Below, piece after piece: positions 6,081-12,109 of a DNA stretch of 12,109 nt. The stretch comes from an uncultured Streptococcus sp. (GTDB taxonomy: Bacteria > Bacillota > Bacilli > Lactobacillales > Streptococcaceae), in the NCBI GenBank assembly GCA_900755085.1, contig CAAEFF010000057.1:1-12109 (forward strand), in the 5' to 3' direction. Both the position numbers and the translations under genes were made by a program. The notes beneath the pieces are model-generated. The model was not told the DNA's origin. It ran no database searches and saw only the letters and a program-made list of their open reading frames with translations. The stretch's first letter is position 1; each line of letters begins with the position of its first letter.

Positions 6081-6833
6081 TTAATCGCGATAAACGGGCT
6101 GAGGGCCAAATGTTTGAGAAACCGGCATGATCTCGATGCGATTCACATTGACGTGCTTGGGTTGTTGGAGCAACCAAGAAACTGTATTTGCAATGTCTTC
6201 AGGCTGAATGGCATGTGCATCCTGATAGAGGGATTCCACCCGTTTTTCATCTCCTTTAAAGCGGACGAAAGAGAATTCTGTCCCTTCACAAAGACCGGGT
6301 TCAATGTTGCTGACACGAATCTTCTTCCCCGCTAGATCTGCCCGAAGATTGAGGGAGAATTGTTTGACAAAAGCCTTGGATGCCCCGTAGATATTGGCAC
6401 CTGGATAGGGAACTGTCCCTGCTGTAGAGCCCATATTGATGATATAGCCATCATTTCGCTCCACCATCTGAGGTAAGATTTGCCGTGTCAAATAGGCTAA
6501 GCCAACGATATTGGTCTGAATCATGGTCAACCAGTCTGCCACCTCTGCTTCCTGGGCTGGAGCAAGACCTAATGCAAGTCCAGCATTGTTGATCAAAACA
6601 TCAATCTGAGACCAATCTGCTGGTAAACTAGCAAGTGCATGATCTACCTGAGAAAGATCTGTCACATCCATTTGAAGGGGATAAAAGGACTCTCCAAGCT
6701 CCTCTTGTAACTTCTGTAATTTCTCGATACGTCTGGCTGCTCCAATGACGCGGTGCCCATCTGCAACTATACGACGACAGATCGCTTGACCGAAACCAGC
6801 TGAAGCACCTGTGACTAAAATTGTTTCTGACAT
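6081..6833 (-). CDS. ydfG: YdfG-like NADP-dependent short-chain dehydrogenase
   Basis: A 250-residue classical SDR. The cofactor motif TGASAGFG is at about 8-15, the stabilising NNAG follows in IDVLINNAG (about 90-98), and the catalytic Tyr and Lys are in YGASK (about 150-154), with Ser in the preceding NMGSTAG. The C-terminal part, EPGLCEGTEFSFVRFKGD and the ending NVNRIEIMPVSQTFGPQ, is very close to what I recall of E. coli YdfG, a 3-hydroxy acid (serine, L-allo-threonine, malonic semialdehyde) dehydrogenase. The start at 6833 is preferred to the ORF limit at 6878: TGGAGG lies 7 bases before it, the SDR fold begins there, and the EcfT stop is one base upstream. A role in the transporter operon is not obvious from this activity. 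Confidence 0.9.
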   Translation of the reverse strand: MSETILVTGASAGFGQAICRRIVADGHRVIGAARRIEKLQKLQEELGESFYPLQMDVTDLSQVDHALASLPADWSQIDVLINNAGLALGLAPAQEAEVADWLTMIQTNIVGLAYLTRQILPQMVERNDGYIINMGSTAGTVPYPGANIYGASKAFVKQFSLNLRADLAGKKIRVSNIEPGLCEGTEFSFVRFKGDEKRVESLYQDAHAIQPEDIANTVSWLLQQPKHVNVNRIEIMPVSQTFGPQPVYRD

Positions 6834-6834
6834 G

Positions 6835-7668
6835 TCATAACCTCCATGGATTGTAAAAACGTCCCTGATTAAGAACAATCAGGACAATACTCAAAACCAG
6901 TACAGCTAAGGCTGATAGAATCATCCCATAATCTTTCCCTTTCATGGCTTGGTAAGAATACCAAGTACGCTTTTTATTTTTTCCAAAGCGACGTAATTCC
7001 ATGGCTGTAGAAATGCTGTCAATCCGCTCGAGTGAGCTAAAAATTAAGGGAGAGATGATTTGCAAATTGCCTTTAATTCGCTGGATCAGTTTGGCCTTTT
7101 TGGACAACTCAACCCCTCTGGCTTCCTGAGACAATTTAATCGTTTGATATTCTTCCTGTACGTCAGGAATGTAACGCAAGGTCAAGCTGACAGAATAGGC
7201 AATCTTGTAGGATACACCAATTTGGTTGAGGCTTGAAGCAAACTGACTGGGATGGGTCGTCATCAAAAAAATCAAGGCTAGAGGTATGGTACAGACGTAC
7301 TTAAGAGCTAGATTAAAAAGATAAAAGAGCTCCTGTGAGGTGATACTATAGGATCCCCAGCCCTTCATCAGTACCGTTTTTGCCCCGTAGATCTCGACAC
7401 CATACTGAGGAGCAAAGAGATAGACCATAAGCACATTTAGAAAAGCAAAAACAAGAGCAAATCCAAGTACAAAAGAAATATCCCGAAAGCGAATGTGGGC
7501 AGTGGAGAACAAGGCTAAGGCGCCCAGACCAATTCCCAGAAGGAGCCTGGTATCATAACTCAACATGGCCGCAAGAGATACAAAGAGAAGAAAGAGTAAC
7601 TTACTCGCACCTGAGAGACGGTGAAGAAAACTCGTCCCCTCATGGTAGCCGACTAATCGATGATTCAT
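6835..7668 (-). CDS. ECF transporter transmembrane component EcfT
   Basis: A 277-residue membrane protein of the CbiQ/EcfT family, which couples the ATPases of energy-coupling-factor vitamin transporters to the substrate-binding S protein. Hydrophobic segments lie at about 22-37, 41-56, 65-85, 113-136 and 247-267. The cytoplasmic coupling helices carry the family's A-R-G boxes: the first is intact (SQEARGV, A183-R184-G185); the second reads AMELRRFG (L225-R226-R227) where many members have ARG. The ATG at 7668 has AAAGGAG upstream and lies within the end of the ATPase gene, a 29-base overlap that suggests coupled synthesis. The substrate cannot be inferred from EcfT, and no S component is next to it. 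Confidence 0.88.
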   Translation of the reverse strand: MNHRLVGYHEGTSFLHRLSGASKLLFLLFVSLAAMLSYDTRLLLGIGLGALALFSTAHIRFRDISFVLGFALVFAFLNVLMVYLFAPQYGVEIYGAKTVLMKGWGSYSITSQELFYLFNLALKYVCTIPLALIFLMTTHPSQFASSLNQIGVSYKIAYSVSLTLRYIPDVQEEYQTIKLSQEARGVELSKKAKLIQRIKGNLQIISPLIFSSLERIDSISTAMELRRFGKNKKRTWYSYQAMKGKDYGMILSALAVLVLSIVLIVLNQGRFYNPWRL

Positions 7669-9343
7669 GACCTGCTCCTTTCTGTTGCATATAAAATTGT
7701 GTTAAGTCCAAGGGATCCATTCCTAAGCGATTGGCCAAGGCAAAAATAGATGTTTCTTTCAAATTGGCCTGTCGTAAAATATCTGGACGGGTAAATAATG
7801 CTGCAGGAGACAGGTCGGCAATGATTTGACCATCTGTCACCACTATTGCACGATCAGAATAATCCAGCATCAGTTGCATATCATGAGTAATCATGACAAT
7901 GGTGTGGCCTTTTTCTTGCAAAGTATCTAGAAATTCCATGATTTCAGTGTAATTGCGCTGGTCCTGACCTGCCGTTGGTTCGTCCAAGACCAAAATTTCT
8001 GGTCCTAAAACCAGTATAGAAGCGATGGTCACCCGTTTCTTTTGTCCATATGACAGAGCAGAAATCGGCCATTTACGAAACTCATAGAGGCCACAAGTCT
8101 TCAGCGCTTGATGGACACGCTCCTTAATTTCTTCTTCCGATATCCCCCGCAAGCGCAAGCCTAGAGCCACTTCGTCAAAAATCATATTGGTTGAAATCAT
8201 TTGATTGGGGTTTTGCAAGACATAGCCGACTCGCTCAGCCCGTTCCTTGACACTCTCCTGCTTGATGTCTTCTCCTCTAAAGGTGTATTGTCCTTCAGTT
8301 GTAATGAAGCCACAGATGGCTTTAGCAAGAGTTGATTTCCCTGCCCCATTCTTCCCGACAACGGCTAAGCGCTGGCCCTTAGGTATACTGAGGGAAATAT
8401 TTTTTAAGATCGGATGATTTTCTTGATAAGCAAAGGAAATCTGCTCCAACTTCAATAGTTCTTCTGCTTCACCAGTTTTAGCAAAGGTTGCTTCTGGAAT
8501 GGAATGATTCACACCAGTAAGCTCAATATCTTCCAGACGATCCAGATGCTCCAATTGATCTAAATCCTGACCGAGTTGACGAAGAGTTGTTAAATAGAGA
8601 GGTTCTCGAATCCCATTTTCACCCAACAGTGTCGTTCTCAACAACTCATCTGGTTGACCATTAAAGAGAACTTGGCCTTGATTGATCAAGATGACCCGAT
8701 CGACAGGACGGTATAGTACATCCTCTAAACGGTGTTCGATAATAATAGTTGTCGTGCCCTGTTCTTCATGAATCTGATCAATCAGATCAATAATATCCTG
8801 GCCCGACTTGGGATCTAGATTAGCCAGTGGTTCATCAAAGAGTAGAATCGGACTCTCGTCAATCAGAACGCCTGCTAAGCTCACCCGCTGCTTTTGACCA
8901 CCGGACAAATCTTGAGGTCGGTGGTCCAAGAGCTTCATCAAATCTAAGCGTGTTGCCCAACTCTGCACACGCTCTTTCATCGTTCCCAGCTCCACCATAT
9001 CGTTTTCAAGGGCAAAAGCCAAATCTTCTGCAACACTGAGACCAATAAATTGACCATCTGTATCCTGCAAGACCGTACTGACCAAGTGAGACTTCTCATA
9101 AATACTAAGATGAAAAGCCTCTTTTCCCTGAATGAGAAATTGTCCACTACTGGTTCCTTCATAAATATTGGGAATAATCCCATTTAAGCACTGGCCAATT
9201 GTTGACTTTCCAGAACCAGATGGTCCAACAATTAGGACCTTTTCCCCCTTATAAATGGTTAAGTTGAGATTTTTCAAAGTCGGTTCAGACTGTGCCTTGT
9301 ATTGGAAGGAAAAATCCTTCAATTCAATGATTGCTTCTTTCAT
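7640..9343 (-). CDS. ECF transporter double-ATPase (fused EcfA-type)
   Basis: A 567-residue protein with two ABC ATPase domains in one chain, the arrangement seen in YkoD-like ECF transporters. Domain 1: Walker A GPSGSGKST at 40-48, signature LSGGQ at 146-150, Walker B ILLFDE at 166-171, switch His204. A linker of about 50 residues (about 240-295) follows. Domain 2: Walker A GKNGAGKST at 330-338, signature LSYGQ at 430-434, Walker B ILVLDE at 450-455, switch His487. All catalytic residues are present in both. It powers uptake through EcfT, encoded directly downstream with a 29-base overlap. It starts immediately after the phosphorylase stop, with AAAAGG about 9 bases before the ATG, so the genes form one operon. 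The domain 2 signature has Tyr in place of the first Gly of LSGGQ; this looks like a family variant and not damage. Confidence 0.93.
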   Translation of the reverse strand: MKEAIIELKDFSFQYKAQSEPTLKNLNLTIYKGEKVLIVGPSGSGKSTIGQCLNGIIPNIYEGTSSGQFLIQGKEAFHLSIYEKSHLVSTVLQDTDGQFIGLSVAEDLAFALENDMVELGTMKERVQSWATRLDLMKLLDHRPQDLSGGQKQRVSLAGVLIDESPILLFDEPLANLDPKSGQDIIDLIDQIHEEQGTTTIIIEHRLEDVLYRPVDRVILINQGQVLFNGQPDELLRTTLLGENGIREPLYLTTLRQLGQDLDQLEHLDRLEDIELTGVNHSIPEATFAKTGEAEELLKLEQISFAYQENHPILKNISLSIPKGQRLAVVGKNGAGKSTLAKAICGFITTEGQYTFRGEDIKQESVKERAERVGYVLQNPNQMISTNMIFDEVALGLRLRGISEEEIKERVHQALKTCGLYEFRKWPISALSYGQKKRVTIASILVLGPEILVLDEPTAGQDQRNYTEIMEFLDTLQEKGHTIVMITHDMQLMLDYSDRAIVVTDGQIIADLSPAALFTRPDILRQANLKETSIFALANRLGMDPLDLTQFYMQQKGAGHESSISRLP

Positions 9344-10117
9344 TTAGTTTGCCTTTTCCCATAAGAGCGCAAATTGGATGGCTAACTCTGCAATTCGATC
9401 CTTGCCATCTAAATCCTCATGACTAGATAAGGTTCGGATATCCCATTTTTCTTCTGAGAGGTGGTCAGCCGCGTAGAAGAAATGGCAGAGTTCAAATCCC
9501 CGAAAAGCTGCTAAGGCTGCCACTGCCGAACATTCCATATCCACACAAATAGCTCCTGCTTTCTTTCGACGCTTCATCTTGTCGATGGTTTCCCGGTAGG
9601 GAGCATCTATCGTCCACACTTTTCCTGACTGATAGGAAACCTTGTGATGATCCAGAAAGGCTTGGAAGAGAGGGAGGCTTTTCTTATTTACTTCCACTTC
9701 ATCACTAGCCGGAAGATAGTGGTAACTTGTCCCCTCGTCACGAAGAGCAGCCGTCGGAATGATGATGGAGGTTGCTTCGATATCACGGTCTAAAACCCCA
9801 CAGGTTCCAAAGAGAACGAGTTTTTCCATTCCAAATTGAATCAGGTCCTCTATAATTCCCACACAGGAAGCAGCCCCGACAGGTGCATTAAAGGCAGCGA
9901 TCTGTTGGTCTCCAATAGTGATCCCATAAACCAGAACTTCAAAGTTGGCCATGGAGGTTCTTGTGATGACCTCATGTTCATAATTTTCAAGGAGGCGCGC
10001 AAAAGTTACTCTGGAAAAGCAAGAGATGACTACTTTGGGAAATCCTTCAATTGGTTTGTGTAAGTCTTGTGGATTAATAATCGCCTGTCTGTTGGCGTCA
10101 AATTCTTCTAACAACAT
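9344..10117 (-). CDS. Nucleoside phosphorylase (PNP/UDP family)
   Basis: A 257-residue member of the PNP_UDP_1 family, which cleaves a nucleoside with phosphate to a free base and (deoxy)ribose 1-phosphate. Motifs are the phosphate-loop region with GTCG at 104-107, the RDEGTSYHYLP stretch at 126-136 typical of uridine-phosphorylase-like members, the ribose-binding Met-Glu in VDMECSA (192-198) and AADHL at 216-220, where the base-contacting Asp is expected. The preferred base cannot be fixed. An in-frame ATG at 10135 would add six residues (MNEVHE), but GAGGTG at 10124-10129 lies at ideal distance for the ATG at 10117, and the promoter would leave only about 11 bases before 10135. It is the first gene of the cluster leading into the ECF ATPase, which abuts it without a gap, so the imported compound or a derivative may be its substrate (inference). 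Confidence 0.88.
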   Translation of the reverse strand: MLLEEFDANRQAIINPQDLHKPIEGFPKVVISCFSRVTFARLLENYEHEVITRTSMANFEVLVYGITIGDQQIAAFNAPVGAASCVGIIEDLIQFGMEKLVLFGTCGVLDRDIEATSIIIPTAALRDEGTSYHYLPASDEVEVNKKSLPLFQAFLDHHKVSYQSGKVWTIDAPYRETIDKMKRRKKAGAICVDMECSAVAALAAFRGFELCHFFYAADHLSEEKWDIRTLSSHEDLDGKDRIAELAIQFALLWEKAN

Positions 10118-10123
10118 CTCGTG

Positions 10124-10129
10124 CACCTC
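10124..10129 (-). promoter_or_regulatory. Ribosome binding site deciding the phosphorylase start
   Basis: GAGGTG on the minus strand, six bases before the ATG at 10117. The alternative ATG at 10135 has only AGAAG-like sequence before it, so the shorter protein is favoured. Confidence 0.6.
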
Positions 10130-10152
10130 ATTCATTCTACTTCTAGTTCTCT

Positions 10153-10161
10153 ATTATACCA
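10153..10161 (-). promoter_or_regulatory. Extended -10 promoter of the phosphorylase/ECF cluster
   Basis: The minus strand reads TGGTATAAT (TATAAT is the complement of 10153-10158). No good -35 is seen. The same core GGTATAATAGA is found at the kinase promoter near 6014. Transcription should start near 10146, giving a leader of about 29 bases; I see no riboswitch-size leader. Confidence 0.65.
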
Positions 10162-10203
10162 CAATTAGCCTGCTCGATGGTTTTTGCTCAAAAGAAGAAA
10201 CAT

Positions 10204-10261
10204 AAAAAAGAACCGTTCTCAGACGTTAGATTTTTCGGATCAAACGTCGGAAGGACAGTTC
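10204..10261 (-). terminator. Terminator of the DUF4299-type gene
   Basis: A long imperfect hairpin: GAAC-TGT (complement of 10255-10261) pairs with ACGGTTC (complement of 10210-10216) and GACGTT with AACGTC further in, separated by a small internal mismatch, with a loop of about 15 bases. Six T follow on the minus strand (complement of 10204-10209). It begins about 13 bases after the stop codon. Confidence 0.8.
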
Positions 10262-10274
10262 ACTTCGATATTTT

Positions 10275-11180
10275 TTACTTGTTTTCCAATTGCGCTAATT
10301 CTAGCAAGCGTTCTTTGGACAATTTTTTAATTTCAATTTGACTAGCATCAAGCAGCTGGTATTCATCTGGTTCTAAGGCCTCCAGTAAGTCCTTCAGAGC
10401 AAGAGAACCAATTGGATGGTAATTTTCTGGCTTATCCGGATCTCCATCGATCGCAACCAATAGCACCCGCCAATCAATGATAGCTGCTAAGCCCACGATT
10501 TCTACATATTCTGCAGGAACATGTGGCACCCGTGGCAAGACCGTATCCGTATCTTCTGTCAAGCTATAGCTGGCTAAGAAGGTTCCTGTTTCCTCCTGTT
10601 GGTAAAAACGGACTTGACTGAAATAAGCTGCACTATATTGAATCTTCTTAATAAAGGCAGAGTAGGCTTCTAGTGGATGGACATGGTTCAAGACTTCCTG
10701 CACTGTATCCCGATCCAAATAAACCGGATGAGCGAAGCCTTGTACTTCAAACTCTTTTAGATCTTTTTCTTTCGTCAAATTCCCCAGCGTTTCTAGGATA
10801 ACGACTTCATAGTCAAAATGGAAAATAGAATCTGGAGTATAGCTCACGCCGTCGCTAGCCACGATCTCCGTTCCTAATACTTCTGCGAGGCGACTGATCC
10901 ATCGAAGGGCCAACTGCCAATCTTCTTCTATCGCAAAAGAAGGAACCTGAATTTGATAAGACTCTTCCTCATCAAAATAGCGTAACTGCAGAGGGAGACC
11001 ACTCTTTCTATACACGATACAGTTCAAGCCTTCAAAATCATTTAAGGGACGATGAAGGGTGGCAGGATCATAGTTGTAGGTTGTTAACCCCTCCACTAAT
11101 TTAAGAACTTCCTGTGCTGCGAGTACTTTCTGATAGCCAAATAAGCTCTTTTTATTTTTGATTGAAAACACGATACTCAT
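10275..11180 (-). CDS. DUF4299-type streptococcal protein, function unknown
   Basis: A 301-residue, acidic, soluble-looking protein with no signal peptide or membrane segment. The N-terminus MSIVFSIKNKKSLFGYQKVL and overall length fit what I recall of the streptococcal DUF4299 family, whose function is not known to me. No catalytic motif is evident; it is rich in aromatic and acidic residues and has an alternating strand/helix look (for example FHFDYEVVILETLGN near the middle and VEIVGLAAIIDWRVLLVAID near residues 226-245). The start is supported by AAAGGAG 7 bases upstream. It is a single-gene transcription unit with its own extended -10 promoter and strong terminator, between trhO and the phosphorylase cluster on the same strand. 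The family label is from memory and moderate; that the gene is real is near certain. Confidence 0.8.
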   Translation of the reverse strand: MSIVFSIKNKKSLFGYQKVLAAQEVLKLVEGLTTYNYDPATLHRPLNDFEGLNCIVYRKSGLPLQLRYFDEEESYQIQVPSFAIEEDWQLALRWISRLAEVLGTEIVASDGVSYTPDSIFHFDYEVVILETLGNLTKEKDLKEFEVQGFAHPVYLDRDTVQEVLNHVHPLEAYSAFIKKIQYSAAYFSQVRFYQQEETGTFLASYSLTEDTDTVLPRVPHVPAEYVEIVGLAAIIDWRVLLVAIDGDPDKPENYHPIGSLALKDLLEALEPDEYQLLDASQIEIKKLSKERLLELAQLENK

Positions 11181-11212
11181 TTGTTTTCTCCTTTTTGAAA
11201 TCGCTTACCCAA

Positions 11213-11221
11213 AGTATAGCA
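11213..11221 (-). promoter_or_regulatory. Extended -10 promoter of the DUF4299-type gene
   Basis: The minus strand reads TGCTATACT (TATACT is the complement of 11213-11218). No convincing -35. The start point would be near 11206, about 26 bases before the ATG. Confidence 0.55.
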
Positions 11222-11244
11222 TAACTTTCAATCAATTTCCATAT

Positions 11245-11272
11245 AAAAACAGCCTGAGCTTTCAGACTGTTT
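11245..11272 (-). terminator. Terminator of trhO
   Basis: An 11-base stem with one G-U pair (complement of 11262-11272 with complement of 11247-11257) and a four-base loop, followed by a T run on the minus strand (complement of 11245-11249). It lies 8 bases after the TAA stop. Confidence 0.85.
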
Positions 11273-11279
11273 GTTCAGA

Positions 11280-12109
11280 TTAAGCAGGGCTACCATCAAG
11301 TGTCTCACCGATAAGGGCCAAACGCTCAGCAACCTCTGCTTGTGACAAGTTGTGTTCTTCTACATAGCGATTGCGTGGGTGAACACGGCACTCATGTGAG
11401 CAACCACGAAGGTACTTGTCTTCATTTTCTTCTGATGTCAAGATCCGACGGTTACAGAAGGGATTTCCGCAGTTGACATAGCGTTCACAAGGCGTCCCAT
11501 CGAACCAGTCTTTTCCAACAACACTTGGATCAACATGGTTGATATCAACCGCAATTCGCTCGTCAAAGACGTACATTTTTCCATCCCACAGTTCTCCTTG
11601 AACTTCTGGGTCTTTCCCGTAAGTTGCGATACCGCCGTGTAATTGACCGACATCTTTGTATCCTTCACGCACCATCCAGCCTGAGAATTTCTCACAACGG
11701 ACACCACCCGTACAGTAAACTACGACACGTTTGTCCATGAATTTTTCCTTGTTATCACGGACCCATTGTGGCAATTCGCGGAAATTGCGAATATCTGGGC
11801 GAATAGCGCCACGGAAGTGTCCAAGGTCGTACTCGTAGTCGTTACGAGTATCAAGGACAACGGTATCTTCGTCTAAAAGGGCTTCTTTAAATTCTTTTGG
11901 CGACAAGTAAGCACCTGTTGTTTCAAGTGGATTGATGTCGTTGTCAAAGTTATCATCTTCCAAACCAAGGTGGACAATCTCTTTCTTATAGCGGACGAAC
12001 ATCTTCTTGAAGGCTTGTTCTTCTTCCTCATCAATCTTGAACCAAAGGTCCTCCATCCCTGGAAGGCTGTGAACGTAGTCCATGTATTTTTGAGTGGTTT
12101 CATAGTCAC
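11280..12109 (-). CDS. trhO: tRNA uridine(34) hydroxylase TrhO (rhodanese domain), 5' partial
   Basis: The reading frame stays open to the window edge; 275 residues are visible and family members are about 320-330 long, so roughly 50 N-terminal residues lie outside. The ATG at 12083 is internal: the bases beyond it still encode DYETTQKY in frame. TrhO (YceA) makes 5-hydroxyuridine at position 34 of certain tRNAs in an oxygen-dependent reaction. Visible are part of the N-terminal domain, the rhodanese domain with VVLDTRNDYEYDLGHFRGA and the active-site loop YCTGGVRCEKF (the catalytic Cys is the first, 124 residues from the ATG at 12083), and a C-terminal Cys-rich tail with C-x6-C-x4-C and C-x3-C spacing that looks like a metal site. 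It is the last gene of its transcript, with a terminator right after the stop. Confidence 0.94.
   Translation of the reverse strand, partial: DYETTQKYMDYVHSLPGMEDLWFKIDEEEEQAFKKMFVRYKKEIVHLGLEDDNFDNDINPLETTGAYLSPKEFKEALLDEDTVVLDTRNDYEYDLGHFRGAIRPDIRNFRELPQWVRDNKEKFMDKRVVVYCTGGVRCEKFSGWMVREGYKDVGQLHGGIATYGKDPEVQGELWDGKMYVFDERIAVDINHVDPSVVGKDWFDGTPCERYVNCGNPFCNRRILTSEENEDKYLRGCSHECRVHPRNRYVEEHNLSQAEVAERLALIGETLDGSPA

Noticed and set aside
5990..6109. 40-residue N-terminal extension of the PfkB kinase
   Set aside because: It covers a perfect TGGTATAAT promoter, overlaps the dehydrogenase end and lacks family similarity; AAGGAGA fits the ATG at 5989.
6834..6878. 15-residue extension of the dehydrogenase
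   Set aside because: It would overlap EcfT; TGGAGG and the start of the SDR fold both fit 6833.
10204..10261. Riboswitch or attenuator for the phosphorylase cluster
   Set aside because: The hairpin has its T run on the minus strand right after the DUF4299-type gene and lies upstream of the -10 at 10153, so it ends the upstream transcript.
1..12109. CRISPR array, insertion sequence or phage genes
   Set aside because: No regularly spaced identical repeats, transposase or phage proteins are seen; the repeats present are dispersed intergenic elements.

Overview
The window looks like chromosomal DNA of an oral Streptococcus of the sanguinis/mitis/parasanguinis type. The evidence is a lemA-htpX pair divergent from rsmG, a BOX-like intergenic repeat with a boxB-type double hairpin, a DUF4299-type protein, a streptococcal-looking TrhO and many extended -10 (TGn) promoters. 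The species cannot be fixed from the sequence alone.

Left part (1-2643): a BOX-like multi-hairpin repeat ends in a terminator. It is followed by a probable two-gene unit: an unrecognised 52-residue protein and an MFS-type permease. Next comes a strongly AT-rich stretch holding a promoter, the C-terminal remnant of a probable GNAT acetyltransferase and a CYTH-domain protein (class IV adenylate cyclase / triphosphatase fold). A decayed second copy of the repeat and a strong terminator close this part. The CYTH block stands out from its neighbours in base composition and was probably acquired.

Centre (2642-5086): lemA-htpX (minus strand) and rsmG (plus strand) diverge from a 70-base gap whose two promoters lie almost back to back. 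rsmG has no Shine-Dalgarno sequence, and its -10 sits so close to the ATG that a leaderless mRNA is likely. A third structured repeat fills the gap between the convergent rsmG and kinase genes; its end matches the end of the first repeat, in inverted orientation.

Right part (5087-10117, all minus strand): a tight cluster reads nucleoside phosphorylase, fused double-ATPase of an ECF transporter, EcfT membrane component, YdfG-like short-chain dehydrogenase and PfkB-family kinase. The first four are abutting or overlapping; the kinase has its own candidate promoter. Uptake of a nucleoside-like or vitamin-like compound followed by cleavage, reduction or phosphorylation is a reasonable inference. 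No substrate-binding S component is present in the window.

Right end (10204-12109, minus strand): a DUF4299-type protein of unknown function with its own promoter and terminator, then the tRNA-modifying rhodanese-domain enzyme TrhO, whose N-terminus lies beyond the window. I saw no tRNA, rRNA, CRISPR array, insertion sequence or phage genes. The most unusual items are the mosaic repeat family, the AT-rich CYTH island with its broken neighbour, the probable leaderless rsmG and the ECF module without an S component.
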